Shown here: positions 1 through 8,349 of the stretch, one piece after another
How positions within the stretch are numbered: position 1 is the stretch's first letter
Layout of the letters: each line of letters opens with the position of its first letter
Source: Ruminococcus sp. UBA3665
Lineage (GTDB): Bacteria; Bacillota; Clostridia; Oscillospirales; Ruminococcaceae
Length of the DNA: 64,000 nucleotides
NCBI GenBank assembly: GCA_002373165.1
Contig: DFJS01000026.1
Location: forward strand, 32,141-96,140
Direction: 5' to 3'
Program-made: the position numbers and the translations under genes
Notes under the pieces: model-generated
Told to the model about the DNA's origin: nothing
The model's input: only the letters and a program-made list of their open reading frames with translations
Databases searched by the model: none

Positions 1-1173
1 GAGCAGTGCCGTCTCGGTCGGATCGCCCACTGCATTCCATTCAGAGGCATCTTTTTCAGAAAGTTCGGCATTATTGCAGAGAACAGCACAATTCAGAAGC
101 GATTCCAGAGCCGGAATGCTTTTCACGCTGACCTGTGTATGCTGTTCCAGAATTGCGCCGTCTTTCCGGAGCGCATTTCCGGTAACATCGAATTCCTGAT
201 GCAGAGTGCAGATTTTTGTCACGGTCATGCGGTTTTCCGTGATGGTGCCTGTCTTATCCGAACAGATTACAGAAGTACAGCCCAGCGTTTCCACGCTGTG
301 CAGGCGGTTGACGAGAGCTTTCTGTTTCATCATTCTGTTGACGGCCAGAGCAAGCGCAATTGTCACAGTAGCAGGAAGTCCTTCCGGAATGGCGGCAATT
401 GCAATGGAAATTCCTGTCATGAGCATGTCAAAAATCGGTTCTCCGCGGAGCACTCCGGCAGCAAAGACGGCCATACATACGCCAATGCAGATCAAAGCAA
501 GCATTTTTCCGAGTTCGCCCAGCCGTTTCTGGAGCGGTGTTTCTGTCCGGCGGATTTCCGAAAGCATACCGGAAATCTGTCCCATCTGGGTATTTTTTCC
601 TATGGCTGTGACCTGAGCGGTGCCGCTTCCTCTGGTGACAGCCGTGCCGCTGTAGAGCAGGTACGGCTTATGCAGGCCTGTGAGATCATCCCGGAGTGTT
701 CCGGCATATTTTGCAATAGGTTCGGCCTCGCCTGTCAGAACAGATTCGTTTGCATACAGCCGGCTGGCCGTCAGCAGAAGGCAGTCTGCCGGAATGCAGT
801 CTCCGGCTTCGACAGCAATCAGATCGCCGGGCACAAGCTGTTCCGCCGGGAGTTCCTGAAGTACTTCATCACGATAAACTCTGGCAGTGGGTGCAGTCAT
901 ATTCCGGAGAGCTTCGAGTGTTTTTTCGGTTCGATATTCCTGCACAAAACCGAGCACGGCATTCAGGATTACAATAATAATAATCGTAACAGCATCTGTC
1001 CATTCGCCGAGCAGGGCAGAAATTCCTGTAGCGGCGATTAGAATCAGCACCATAGCATCTTTGAACTGGCCGAAAAATAATTTCAGCGGGCCGGGCGGCC
1101 TGACCTGTGCGAGCGTGTTCAGCCCATGTTCTTTCTGTAATGCCTGTGCCTGTGCGGAAGTCAGACCTTTCAT
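1..1173 (-). CDS. cation-translocating P-type ATPase, calcium type (3' end beyond window)
   Basis: P-type ATPase that would pump a cation, probably Ca2+, across the cytoplasmic membrane. Only the first 391 residues are in the window; the protein continues beyond base 1. Reading the minus strand from ATG at 1173 gives an N-terminal cytosolic segment, a membrane pair (LFFGQFKDAMVLILIAATG region), the actuator domain with LTGE, the M4 motif PEGLPA, and the phosphorylation motif DKTGT followed by ITENRM. PEGLP plus DKTGT with the N-terminal cation-ATPase domain fits the P2A (SERCA-like) class; exact ion specificity is inference. A GAAAGGAT ribosome site precedes the ATG. The gene stands alone, downstream of the rpsR terminator. 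Confidence 0.9.
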   Translation of the reverse strand, partial: MKGLTSAQAQALQKEHGLNTLAQVRPPGPLKLFFGQFKDAMVLILIAATGISALLGEWTDAVTIIIIVILNAVLGFVQEYRTEKTLEALRNMTAPTARVYRDEVLQELPAEQLVPGDLIAVEAGDCIPADCLLLTASRLYANESVLTGEAEPIAKYAGTLRDDLTGLHKPYLLYSGTAVTRGSGTAQVTAIGKNTQMGQISGMLSEIRRTETPLQKRLGELGKMLALICIGVCMAVFAAGVLRGEPIFDMLMTGISIAIAAIPEGLPATVTIALALAVNRMMKQKALVNRLHSVETLGCTSVICSDKTGTITENRMTVTKICTLHQEFDVTGNALRKDGAILEQHTQVSVKSIPALESLLNCAVLCNNAELSEKDASEWNAVGDPTETALL

Positions 1174-1243
1174 GCTATCAAATCCTTTCAGAAGAATAAT
1201 CCGGACTTGATTCATGATATGTACAAACTATCGAAAATATCAC

Positions 1244-1273
1244 AAAAAACCGTCCCGGAGAAATCCGGAACGG
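1244..1273 (-). terminator. intrinsic terminator of the rpsF-ssb-rpsR operon
   Basis: On the minus strand a 10-bp stem (CCGTTCCGGA pairing with TCCGGGACGG, one G-U) is followed by six T residues, 18 bases after the rpsR stop codon. Confidence 0.85.
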
Positions 1274-1291
1274 CCTGCAAATCTATAATTA

Positions 1292-1534
1292 TTAGTCGCT
1301 CACATAAGGCAGCAGTGCGATATGTCTTGCTCTCTTGATGGCAACAGTCAGCTCGCGCTGATGATATGCACAAGTGCCGGTAACACGGCGGGGCAGGATT
1401 TTAGAGCGTTCTGTCATGCATTTTTTCAGTTTTGTGATGTCTTTGTAGTCAATTTTTTCTACGCGGTCAACACAGAACATACAAACCTTCTTGCGCGGAC
1501 GCTTGGAAGGACGGGAATTTCTCTCACGTTCCAT
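1292..1534 (-). CDS. rpsR: 30S ribosomal protein S18
   Basis: Small-subunit ribosomal protein that binds next to S6 on the 16S rRNA platform. The 80-residue length is normal for the family. The N-terminal part is basic and carries a CMFC pair, with further Cys at CMT and TCAYH, which fits the zinc-binding (C+) form of S18. The core with RVTGTC and the HQRELTVAIKRARHIALLPY tail is typical. It is the last gene of the rpsF-ssb-rpsR operon, with an AAGGAG site before the ATG and a terminator just after the stop. Confidence 0.97.
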   Translation of the reverse strand: MERERNSRPSKRPRKKVCMFCVDRVEKIDYKDITKLKKCMTERSKILPRRVTGTCAYHQRELTVAIKRARHIALLPYVSD

Positions 1535-1578
1535 TTCTGATTCAACTCCTTTCGTGACAAGATACTTATTTTTTTAGA

Positions 1579-2241
1579 TTAGAACGGCAGATTGCCGTCG
1601 CTGAGGATTTCTTCAAAATCGTTGAAATCATCACCGCCGCCGCCCTGAACATCTCTGGGCGGTGCAGGCTGCTGCTGAGACGGAGCACGATTATAATTCG
1701 GCTGATTCTGATAGCCGCTGTTGTTGTTGAAATTATTATTCTGACGGCCGCTGGTGTAATCGCTGTTGTTACTGAAATTATTGTTCTGACGGACATTGCC
1801 GCTGTAACCGCCGCCGTTATTGAAGTTATTGTTCTGATAGCCGCTGCTGTAACCGCCGCCGCCGCTGAAATTATTATTGCTGTAATTATTGCCGCCGTTT
1901 CCGCCATTATTATTTCTGGCTGTCGGGTCAGAAAGTACAAAACTTACACTGTCCGCAATAATGGTATCACGGTACTGCTGTGCGCCATTATTATCTGTAT
2001 AATTATCGTTCTGAATTTTTCCTTCTACCAGAATCGGCTTGCCTTTTACATAATAACGGCTGACATGTTCCGCTAATTTTCCAAAACAGGTAATTCTGAA
2101 GAAATCAGACTTTTTTTCCTCACCCTGCTTGGTATAACTGCGGTCTACTGCAATGCGGAAGCGGCAGTAAGCCATGCCATTCTGACTCATGCTAAATTCC
2201 GGATCTGCTACTAATCTCCCCATAAAAAAGACTTTATTCAT
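1579..2241 (-). CDS. ssb: single-stranded DNA-binding protein
   Basis: Binds and protects single-stranded DNA and recruits partner proteins in replication and repair. An N-terminal OB fold (about residues 1-107, starting MNKVFFMGRLVADPE) is followed by a long low-complexity linker of Gly, Asn, Ser and Tyr (about 112-190) with imperfect repeats of a GGYSGN/QNNNFNN type, then an acidic tip ending DGNLPF, the partner-binding peptide. The linker is longer than in E. coli and explains several spurious overlapping reading frames. It lies between rpsF and rpsR, the usual Firmicutes order, and is co-transcribed with them. Confidence 0.97.
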   Translation of the reverse strand: MNKVFFMGRLVADPEFSMSQNGMAYCRFRIAVDRSYTKQGEEKKSDFFRITCFGKLAEHVSRYYVKGKPILVEGKIQNDNYTDNNGAQQYRDTIIADSVSFVLSDPTARNNNGGNGGNNYSNNNFSGGGGYSSGYQNNNFNNGGGYSGNVRQNNNFSNNSDYTSGRQNNNFNNNSGYQNQPNYNRAPSQQQPAPPRDVQGGGGDDFNDFEEILSDGNLPF

Positions 2242-2268
2242 AAAAAAACCTCCCCAATAGTTTTTTTG

Positions 2269-2571
2269 TTACTTGGCTGTCACAGTTGTCACGAGTGCAC
2301 GCAGAACGCCGTCAGACAGGTTCAGGCGACGGTTCAGTTCAGCCGGGAAATCCGGCGCAGATGTGAAAGAATACAGTACATAGTAACCTTCGGCCTCGTA
2401 ATTGATCGGATAAGCCAGCTTGCGTTTGCCCCATTCGTTGACTTCTTCCGTCAGACTGCCGTGTCTTTCGATAACACCCTTGAACTTCTCAATCAGCTTG
2501 CGCATTTCCTCTTCCTCATTCTTGAGGCTGAAAACAACCATAGCTTCGTAAGATTCGTTTAATTTTGCCAT
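2269..2571 (-). CDS. rpsF: 30S ribosomal protein S6
   Basis: Small-subunit ribosomal protein that forms a heterodimer with S18. The 100-residue chain has the S6 pattern: a first beta strand (YEAMVVFSL), a helix with EEEMRKLIEKFKGVIE, then WGKRKLAYPINYEAEGYYVLYSF. It is the first gene of the operon and follows a strong sigma-A promoter. The roughly 90-base leader contains a GCCTG/CAGGC hairpin just before the AAGGAGG site. In several bacteria S6:S18 represses its own mRNA through a leader structure; whether this hairpin is that site cannot be judged by eye. Confidence 0.97.
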   Translation of the reverse strand: MAKLNESYEAMVVFSLKNEEEEMRKLIEKFKGVIERHGSLTEEVNEWGKRKLAYPINYEAEGYYVLYSFTSAPDFPAELNRRLNLSDGVLRALVTTVTAK

Positions 2572-2662
2572 TTCTCATAGCACCTCCTTCTGGATTCCGC
2601 CTGCGTAAAAACAGGCAAGGATTTTAAAAATTCTAAATCAGCTGCCAAAACAGCTAAGAATT

Positions 2663-2691
2663 ATTATAGCACAAAATTGAAAGCTTGTCAA
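2663..2691 (-). promoter_or_regulatory. sigma-A promoter for rpsF-ssb-rpsR
   Basis: Minus strand: TTGACA (2686-2691), 17-bp spacer, TATAAT (2663-2668). Both boxes match consensus exactly. Confidence 0.9.
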
Positions 2692-2731
2692 GTATTTTTT
2701 TAATATTCCCGGAAATTTTTCAGTTTCTGCA

Positions 2732-3841
2732 TCATGTTTCCAGCTGGAGCAGCTTGCCCATATTATCCTCATCATGATTCTGAATCAGAAATTTGGAAAC
2801 ATCTTTAAAATTTTCATGAATATAATTTCTGAAAATTGTATCATCTGTTTTCAGCGTGACGGACATCAGCACAGCAAGGGGAATTTTATAGGCAGGGTTT
2901 TTCATCTGCCGGAAGAAAATTTTTCTCCTGGCAAGGTCTTTTTCTGACCAGAAACGGAAAAGCAGAGTTTCGTCAGCATTTTTTTCTTCGCTGATTTCAA
3001 TGCGCACATGACAGCCCTGACGATACAGGTGCAGCAGGCGGATATGATCGAACAGTCCGGAGCCGCCGCATTCGGTTGTATCATGAATGGCAAGCTTTTT
3101 CAGCTGTGTACAGCAGGAGAACGCCTGCGCATGAACTTTCTGCACATGTTCCGGAATATGCATCTGTGTCAGGCCGGCACAGCCCAGAAAAGTATTTTTA
3201 GGAATTTCATGCAGATTTGCCGGAATGCGGATTTGCCGGAGGCTGACACAGTTGATAAAAGCTCCTTCGCCCAGTTCTGTCAGGCTTTCGGGCAGATTGA
3301 CTGTTTCCAGGCACCAGCAGTCTGAAAAAGCCCATTTATGAATTTTTTGAATCTCTGCCGGAAGTCTGGCAGAATTCAGATTCCAGCATCCGGCAAAAGC
3401 GCGGCTGCCGATTTCTGCAACATGCTGTGAAAGGACAATTTCTTTCAGACCTGTGCAGCGTTCAAAGGCACTGTTTCCGATCGATTTCAGCGAATCAGGA
3501 AAGCGGAATTCTGCAAGGCTGGCACAGCGGCAGAACGCCCTGTCCCGGATTTGTTCTGTAGAATCGGGAACTTCTGCTTTCCGCAGGCTGAAACAATCAT
3601 AAAATATTTCTTCCGGAATTTCTTTCAGGCCGTCGGGCAGTGTAATTTCCGGCAAAGCCCAGCATTTTGTAAACGCACTGTTTTCTATTTTTTCCGGTTT
3701 TCCGGCAAAGCAGATTTGTTTCAGCGTTTTGCAATCATAAAAAGCATGGTGTTCAATACAGGTTACTGATTCCGGGACAGTCATATCCCTGACAGCCGCA
3801 TTCCGGAAAAATTTCCATGCTTCTATTTTGTCATCCTGCAT
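2732..3841 (-). CDS. BspA-type leucine-rich repeat protein, no signal peptide
   Basis: A 369-residue protein made mostly of BspA/Treponema-type LRR (LRR_5) units, roughly residues 10-255. Each unit follows the pattern I-x-x-x-A-F-x-x-C-x-x-L-x-x-I-x-L-P-x-x-L, for example GNSAFERCTGLKEIVLS and GSRAFAGCWNLNSARLP. The last ~100 residues (from about DTTECGG) are not LRR and are charged. No signal peptide or membrane segment is visible, so it is probably cytosolic, unlike most BspA proteins. It starts 21 bases after the DUF1294 gene and is probably co-transcribed with it. The ligand is unknown; such repeats normally bind proteins or surfaces. Confidence 0.85.
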   Translation of the reverse strand: MQDDKIEAWKFFRNAAVRDMTVPESVTCIEHHAFYDCKTLKQICFAGKPEKIENSAFTKCWALPEITLPDGLKEIPEEIFYDCFSLRKAEVPDSTEQIRDRAFCRCASLAEFRFPDSLKSIGNSAFERCTGLKEIVLSQHVAEIGSRAFAGCWNLNSARLPAEIQKIHKWAFSDCWCLETVNLPESLTELGEGAFINCVSLRQIRIPANLHEIPKNTFLGCAGLTQMHIPEHVQKVHAQAFSCCTQLKKLAIHDTTECGGSGLFDHIRLLHLYRQGCHVRIEISEEKNADETLLFRFWSEKDLARRKIFFRQMKNPAYKIPLAVLMSVTLKTDDTIFRNYIHENFKDVSKFLIQNHDEDNMGKLLQLET

Positions 3842-3862
3842 ATCTAGTACTCCTTGTTAAAA

Positions 3863-4144
3863 TTAAATCTGAATATAGAAAAATAAAAGATACATGATCA
3901 TCACATGCAGAACCAGTGCCAGAAGATTCAGCCCCCAGAAATAATTTTTTCTGGTTTTGTGGCGGAACAGTTCCATACCGCACAGCGCACCCATTGCGCC
4001 GCCGAGGAATGCCGTCAGGAACAGTGTTTTTTCCGGAATTCTGCGGCGATGTTTTTCGGCTTTTTTCTTATCTGCACCGTAAAGCGAAAAAGCCGCAAGA
4101 TTTATCACAAGATAATAAATCAGTAACAGACTATCGTTCTGCAT
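3863..4144 (-). CDS. DUF1294 family small membrane protein
   Basis: A 93-residue integral membrane protein. It shows a first membrane helix (LLIYYLVINLAAFSLYG), a positively charged loop (DKKKAEKHRRRIPE), a short helix (FLTAFLGGAMGALCGM), the motif MELFRHKTRKNYF, and a last helix (LLALVLHVMIMYLLFF). The order ADKKKA...RRRIPE...G-A-GA...HKT matches the DUF1294 family, whose function is not established. Start ATG at 4144 has an AAGGGGA site. It is first in a two-gene unit with the LRR gene. Confidence 0.85.
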   Translation of the reverse strand: MQNDSLLLIYYLVINLAAFSLYGADKKKAEKHRRRIPEKTLFLTAFLGGAMGALCGMELFRHKTRKNYFWGLNLLALVLHVMIMYLLFFYIQI

Positions 4145-4162
4145 AAAAAATCCCCTTGTTTT

Positions 4163-4191
4163 ATTATAACAGATTCTTTGTGCTCTGTCAA
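4163..4191 (-). promoter_or_regulatory. sigma-A promoter for the DUF1294-LRR unit
   Basis: Minus strand TTGACA (4186-4191), 17-bp spacer, TATAAT (4163-4168). Confidence 0.85.
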
Positions 4192-4245
4192 GAAAAAACT
4201 AACGGCATACCAGGGAAATCCATGTGATTTTTTCTCACAAAATAC

Positions 4246-4274
4246 TTGTTTTTTTCTATGAAATATGCTAAAAT
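4246..4274 (+). promoter_or_regulatory. sigma-A promoter for aroE-aroK and following genes
   Basis: TTGTTT (4246-4251), 17-bp spacer, TAAAAT (4269-4274), about 36 bases before the aroE ATG. It is divergent from the DUF1294 promoter. Confidence 0.7.
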
Positions 4275-4310
4275 AGAAAGTGATATTTTATTTTGATTGG
4301 AGTTTTCATC

Positions 4311-5207
4311 ATGACAGAACAGAACTATACATTAATAGGTCATCCGCTGGGGCATTCCATGTCGCCGTGGATTCATGAAAGATTATTCCGGCTCTCCGGG
4401 AAACAGGCAGACTATACTCTGACCGATCTGCCGCCGGAAGAACTGGAAGCCAGAATTCCGGAGCTTAAAAAATTAAAGGGCTTTAATATTACAATTCCGT
4501 ATAAGACAGATATCATTCCTTTTCTGGACAGGCTCGACAACAGTGCAGAATTATTCCATTCTGTAAACTGTGTTGCAAACGGAGAAATCAGCATCGGCTA
4601 TAATACCGACTGTGACGGCTTTATCAGAAGCGTGCCTGCTCTGGAAGGAAAAAAAGTATTATTAATCGGCTGCGGCGGAGTCGGCCGCATGATGGCAATT
4701 CTGGCCGTGACACGTCATGCCGATCTGACTATCTCCGAACCGGATCAGAAAAAGGCTGAAATTCTTGTACAGGAAATCCAGGCTCTGGAAGAAAAAGCCC
4801 ATCAGCTGGCAGCAGGTGCCGGCCGCGTTTCTGATACGCATTATCAAGTACGGCTTGCACAGGCAGATTCTCTTGATGAAGCATTTGATTTAATCATGAA
4901 TGCTTCTCCTGTGGGCATGTTCCCGAAAACTGACCGCTGTCCGGTCAGTGACCGGCTGATTGCAAAATGCTCTGCCGTTTTTGATGTAATTTATAATCCG
5001 ACTGAAACACTTCTGATGAAAAAAGCAAGAGCACTCGGCAAAACAGCAGTCGGGGGCGCGGCCATGCTGGTATGGCAGGCCGTCAGAGCACATGAAATCT
5101 GGTATAATTCCAGATTTCAGCGTGAGGACATCGAAAGCCTGATTTCTGAAATGCAGCAGGAAATTGACAGATTATTCCCCATCGAAAAAAAGGAGAATGC
5201 AGTATGA
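4311..5207 (+). CDS. aroE: shikimate dehydrogenase
   Basis: NADP-dependent reduction of 3-dehydroshikimate to shikimate, in the cytosol. The 298-residue protein shows the substrate-binding motif GHPLGHSMSP (about 10-19), the catalytic Lys in NITIPYK (K65), the catalytic Asp region YNTDCDGF (N98, D100), and the nucleotide-binding turn GCGGVGR (120-126). The ATG at 4311 is preferred over an upstream in-frame TTG at 4293 because GGAG lies eight bases before it. The stop codon overlaps the start of aroK by four bases (ATGA), so the two steps of the shikimate pathway are translationally coupled. Confidence 0.95.
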   Translation: MTEQNYTLIGHPLGHSMSPWIHERLFRLSGKQADYTLTDLPPEELEARIPELKKLKGFNITIPYKTDIIPFLDRLDNSAELFHSVNCVANGEISIGYNTDCDGFIRSVPALEGKKVLLIGCGGVGRMMAILAVTRHADLTISEPDQKKAEILVQEIQALEEKAHQLAAGAGRVSDTHYQVRLAQADSLDEAFDLIMNASPVGMFPKTDRCPVSDRLIAKCSAVFDVIYNPTETLLMKKARALGKTAVGGAAMLVWQAVRAHEIWYNSRFQREDIESLISEMQQEIDRLFPIEKKENAV

Positions 5208-5710
5208 CTATTTATCTGTGCGGATTCATGGGCTGCGGAAAATCCACCATCGGCGAAAAATTAGCCCAGAAATTAAACTGCAATTTTATCGATATGGATG
5301 ACTATATCGAACAGCAGGCCGGCATGACAATTCCCGAAATTTTTGAAAAATTCGGCGAACCGTATTTCCGCGACCTGGAAACACAGGCCGTCCGTGACCT
5401 GGCACAGCGTTCCGGCGTGATTTCCTGCGGCGGCGGTGCTATGCTCCGGGATGTCAACGCCGAAATCGCCCGGAAAAACGGCTTTATCGTACTGCTGGAT
5501 GTTCCTTTCCGAACCTGCTGGTACAGAATCGCCGATTCTGACAGGCCGATTGTGAAAAAAAATACCCGTCAGCAGCTGGAAGAATTATATCACGAGCGTT
5601 ATGTAATTTATCAGAAACATGCCACTCATATTGCAGATGCTTCTCACAGTCCGACAGCTGCCGTTTCCGAAATTCTGAACGTCTTAGGGCTTGAATCCAA
5701 GGAGAATTGA
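5204..5710 (+). CDS. aroK: shikimate kinase
   Basis: ATP-dependent 3-phosphorylation of shikimate, the step after AroE. At 168 residues it has normal length. The P-loop GFMGCGKST is at residues 7-15, the shikimate-binding Asp in DMDDYIE near 32-38, FRDLE near 57, and the GGG turn (SCGGGAML) near 80. The start overlaps the aroE stop. The last bases hold the ribosome site for the next gene. Symbol aroK is used for a monofunctional shikimate kinase. Confidence 0.95.
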   Translation: MTIYLCGFMGCGKSTIGEKLAQKLNCNFIDMDDYIEQQAGMTIPEIFEKFGEPYFRDLETQAVRDLAQRSGVISCGGGAMLRDVNAEIARKNGFIVLLDVPFRTCWYRIADSDRPIVKKNTRQQLEELYHERYVIYQKHATHIADASHSPTAAVSEILNVLGLESKEN

Positions 5711-5717
5711 TTTTATT

Positions 5718-6872
5718 ATGTTAATCTATAATGCTGAAGTTTATTCCATGACCGAAGATATGCATTTTTACGGCTATGTAGAAATCCAGAACGGCAAAAT
5801 TACCGCCGTTGAACAGGGCAGACCTGATTCTGTTGAAGATTCTGATATTGATGCCAAAGGCGGCCTGCTGTTCCCCGGCTTTATCGATGCTCATACTCAT
5901 CTTGGCATTATCGAGGACGGCATTGATTTTGAAGGCGATGACTGCAACGAAATTTCCGACCCGTTCACGCCCCAGTTAAGAGCCATCGACGGAATTAATC
6001 CTTATGACAGATGCTTTCAGGAAGCACGTCAAAATGGAATCACTTCTGTCTTAGTATCGCCGGGCAGTGCCAATGCCTGCGGCGGAGAAATGCTTCTGAT
6101 GAAAACTTTCGGCCGCTGTACGGACGAAATGATGATAAAACCCTGCGGCATGAAATTCGCACTCGGCGAAAATCCGAAATCCGTCTACAGCGACCGCGAC
6201 GAAATGCCGGTCACTCGTATGGCCACAGCCGCCCTGATTCGCGAAGGACTCCAGAAAGCAAAGCTTTATTCCGAACGGCTCCAGCGTTTTGAAGAACATC
6301 CCGACGAAGAAGAACCCCCGGAATATGATGCCAAATGTGAAGCTCTGCTTCCGCTTCTGGACGGCGATGTCAAAGCACATTTTCACTGCCATCGTGCGGA
6401 CGATATCTGCACGGCCGTGAGAATTTCCAGAGAATTCGGCCTTGATTTTGTGATTATCCACGGTACGGGCGCACACATCGCCGCCGATCTGTTCGGCGAA
6501 TGGGGCCTGTCCATGATTGTAGGCCCTGTCATCTGCGACAGATGCAAGCCGGAAATGAGCAAGCTGGAAATCTCCAACGCGGCAAAATTATATGAAAAAG
6601 GCGTACATATCGCCATTTGTACCGATCATCCGGAAGTGCCGATTCAATATCTGCCATTGTCTGCCGCCCTCGCACAGAAAGGCGGCCTGCCCCGTGAAGC
6701 CGCTCTCCGGGCAATTACTTCCGAAGCCGCGGATATCATCGGAGCTTCGGACAGAATCGGCAGAATCCAAGTCGGACTGGATGCCGATCTGGTACTGTTC
6801 CGGGATGATCCGCTTGATATCATGAACGACCCGGAATTTGTCATGATTAACGGAAAAATTATGGAGGATTAA
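5718..6872 (+). CDS. amidohydrolase family protein (imidazolonepropionase-like)
   Basis: A 384-residue member of the metal-dependent amidohydrolase superfamily: small beta-sandwich ends around a TIM barrel. Visible metal ligands are the first-strand HTH in FIDAHTHLG, His in AHFHCHRADD, His in IIHGTGAH, and Asp in CTDHPEV; the C-terminal DLVLF...VMINGKI closes the sandwich domain. The ATG at 5718 is preferred to an upstream TTG in the same frame because GGAG lies at 5701-5704. The substrate cannot be read from sequence. It follows aroK closely (7 bases) and is probably co-transcribed, but no aromatic pathway role is known to me. Confidence 0.85.
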   Translation: MLIYNAEVYSMTEDMHFYGYVEIQNGKITAVEQGRPDSVEDSDIDAKGGLLFPGFIDAHTHLGIIEDGIDFEGDDCNEISDPFTPQLRAIDGINPYDRCFQEARQNGITSVLVSPGSANACGGEMLLMKTFGRCTDEMMIKPCGMKFALGENPKSVYSDRDEMPVTRMATAALIREGLQKAKLYSERLQRFEEHPDEEEPPEYDAKCEALLPLLDGDVKAHFHCHRADDICTAVRISREFGLDFVIIHGTGAHIAADLFGEWGLSMIVGPVICDRCKPEMSKLEISNAAKLYEKGVHIAICTDHPEVPIQYLPLSAALAQKGGLPREAALRAITSEAADIIGASDRIGRIQVGLDADLVLFRDDPLDIMNDPEFVMINGKIMED

Positions 6873-6876
6873 TTCA

Positions 6877-7719
6877 ATGAGAGAAATCAATGTTCAGGAA
6901 ATTACAGATGCTGTTGCAGAATTATGCATTCAGGCAAATAAAATTCTGCCGGAAAATCTGGAGAAAAAAATAGAAAGCTGTGCCGGACAGGAAAAATCTC
7001 CTGTCGGCAGAGCTGTTTTTGATGATTTGCTTGCAAATCTTCAGGCCGCACGGGAAGAAAACTTCCCTATCTGTCAGGATACAGGCATGGCTGTGATCTT
7101 TATCGAACTTGGCCAGGATGTGCATCTTGTCGGCGGAACACTCCGCAATGCCGTCAATGCCGGAGTCGCAAAAGGCTATACAGAGGGCTATTTAAGATGT
7201 TCGGTAGTCGGCGACCCACTGGAACGAATCAATACAAAAAATAATACTCCTGCGGTTCTGCATCTGGAGCTTGTCGAAGGCGAAACTATCAGGATTACTG
7301 TCTGTCCGAAAGGCTTCGGGAGCGAAAACATGTCACAGCTGAAAATGATGACTCCGGCGGCATCTCACGAGGATATTATTAATTTCGTCGTGGACTGCAT
7401 CGCAAAAGCCGGAAGCAATCCCTGTCCGCCGATTGTTGTCGGCGTAGGCATCGGCGGAAATTTTGAAGAATGCGCTCTGCTTGCGAAAAAGGCACTCTGC
7501 CGCGATGCCAATCTCCGGAATCCTAAGCCGCTTTATGCCGATCTGGAACAGAAAATGCTTGAGAAAATCAACAAACTCGGCATAGGCCCTCAGGGATTCG
7601 GCGGAACTGTCACGGCTTTATATGTCAATATCGAAGAGGGCGCGACTCACATCGCCGGACTGCCTATTGCTGTGAATGTCGGCTGTCATGTGACGCGCCA
7701 TGCAGAAAGGGTGTTATAA
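6877..7719 (+). CDS. class I fumarate hydratase, alpha subunit (fumarase/tartrate dehydratase N-terminal type)
   Basis: Alpha chain of the oxygen-sensitive [4Fe-4S] hydratase that interconverts fumarate and malate, or the related L-tartrate dehydratase. The 280 residues cover the whole N-terminal domain: CQDTGMAVIF near residue 68 (first cluster Cys), the segment KGFGSENMSQLKMM, the second Cys in NPCPP, GVGIGGNFEECALLAKKAL (third Cys), and a C-terminal HIAGLPIAVNVGCHVTRHAE. In two-subunit forms the beta chain normally follows directly. Here the next genes are unrelated, so the partner must be elsewhere or missing. It starts four bases after the amidohydrolase stop, with GGAGG inside the end of that gene. 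Confidence 0.9.
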   Translation: MREINVQEITDAVAELCIQANKILPENLEKKIESCAGQEKSPVGRAVFDDLLANLQAAREENFPICQDTGMAVIFIELGQDVHLVGGTLRNAVNAGVAKGYTEGYLRCSVVGDPLERINTKNNTPAVLHLELVEGETIRITVCPKGFGSENMSQLKMMTPAASHEDIINFVVDCIAKAGSNPCPPIVVGVGIGGNFEECALLAKKALCRDANLRNPKPLYADLEQKMLEKINKLGIGPQGFGGTVTALYVNIEEGATHIAGLPIAVNVGCHVTRHAERVL

Positions 7720-7720
7720 T

Positions 7721-7984
7721 ATGGCTGTCAGAGCCAAAGGCAGAAGAAAAATCATCTGTAATAATCAAAAATATATCTGGCATATCAAACCCGGCTATGA
7801 TGACCCGTATTACTGGCTTCATATTGTCGCTGAAGACAGGCATTTTCATTTTGTTCTGCCGATAGATGATGCAAATTATACAGATTTGTCGTTTCCGATT
7901 CCGAAGGCTATCACGCCAAAATTCGTCTCAGAGGTGATTCAATGGGCAGAAGCTTCATCATCCGAACGGGAAATGAAAAATTAA
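7721..7984 (+). CDS. hypothetical protein, 87 residues
   Basis: Not recognised. Starts MAVRAKGRRKIICNN, one base after the fumarase stop, with AAAGGGTG as ribosome site inside the end of the fumarase gene. It contains a W-rich stretch (IWHIKPGYDDPYYWLHIV) and HFHFVLPIDD. No signal peptide or membrane segment. It overlaps the next gene by 43 bases in another frame, which suggests translational coupling of the two unknown proteins. Confidence 0.6.
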   Translation: MAVRAKGRRKIICNNQKYIWHIKPGYDDPYYWLHIVAEDRHFHFVLPIDDANYTDLSFPIPKAITPKFVSEVIQWAEASSSEREMKN

Positions 7985-8349
7985 TCCGGCTTGATGAACT
8001 GTTACAGACAATGCAGAATCTGCCGGAATTCAGTATTAATTTCAATCAGATAAAAATTTTTGATAAGAAAGCATATTTCGGTTTTTATGTTCCCAAGCCG
8101 GAAAATCATAATATCTTTGTGACCCGTCTCACATCGGGTTCCTATATGATTGAAAGCCGTGCGCTTGAAGATGAGATTATCAGCCGGCAGCTGTTTCTTG
8201 CTGTCACATGTGCATCCGCGATTCTGACCGATGGCGCGGCGAATTCCGCAGACGGTGCCTGGCACAATCCGGATAAATTCTATTCCGGTCAGGAACTCTG
8301 GAAAGAATTCTGTCAGGAAGAAAGAAAAATATCATTTTCTTCGATATGA
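7942..8349 (+). CDS. hypothetical protein, 135 residues
   Basis: Not recognised. Starts MGRSFIIRTGNEKLIRL with a good AGAGGTG site seven bases upstream, inside the preceding small gene. The middle is beta-rich and aromatic (IKIFDKKAYFGFYVPKPENHNIFV), followed by an Ala-rich helix (LFLAVTCASAILTDGAANSA). No export signal. Its 3' end overlaps the 3' end of a minus-strand gene by 37 bases. The paired arrangement with the preceding gene suggests they work together, but no function is proposed. Confidence 0.6.
   Translation: MGRSFIIRTGNEKLIRLDELLQTMQNLPEFSINFNQIKIFDKKAYFGFYVPKPENHNIFVTRLTSGSYMIESRALEDEIISRQLFLAVTCASAILTDGAANSADGAWHNPDKFYSGQELWKEFCQEERKISFSSI

Noticed and set aside
139..1041. Long plus-strand open frame opposite the P-type ATPase
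   Set aside because: The minus strand encodes an unmistakable P-type ATPase with PEGLPA and DKTGT; the plus-strand frame has no ribosome site and no recognisable domain.
1566..1940. Overlapping frame in the ssb linker rich in Ile, Thr and Ala
   Set aside because: It is a by-product of the repetitive Gly/Asn codons of the SSB linker read in another frame.
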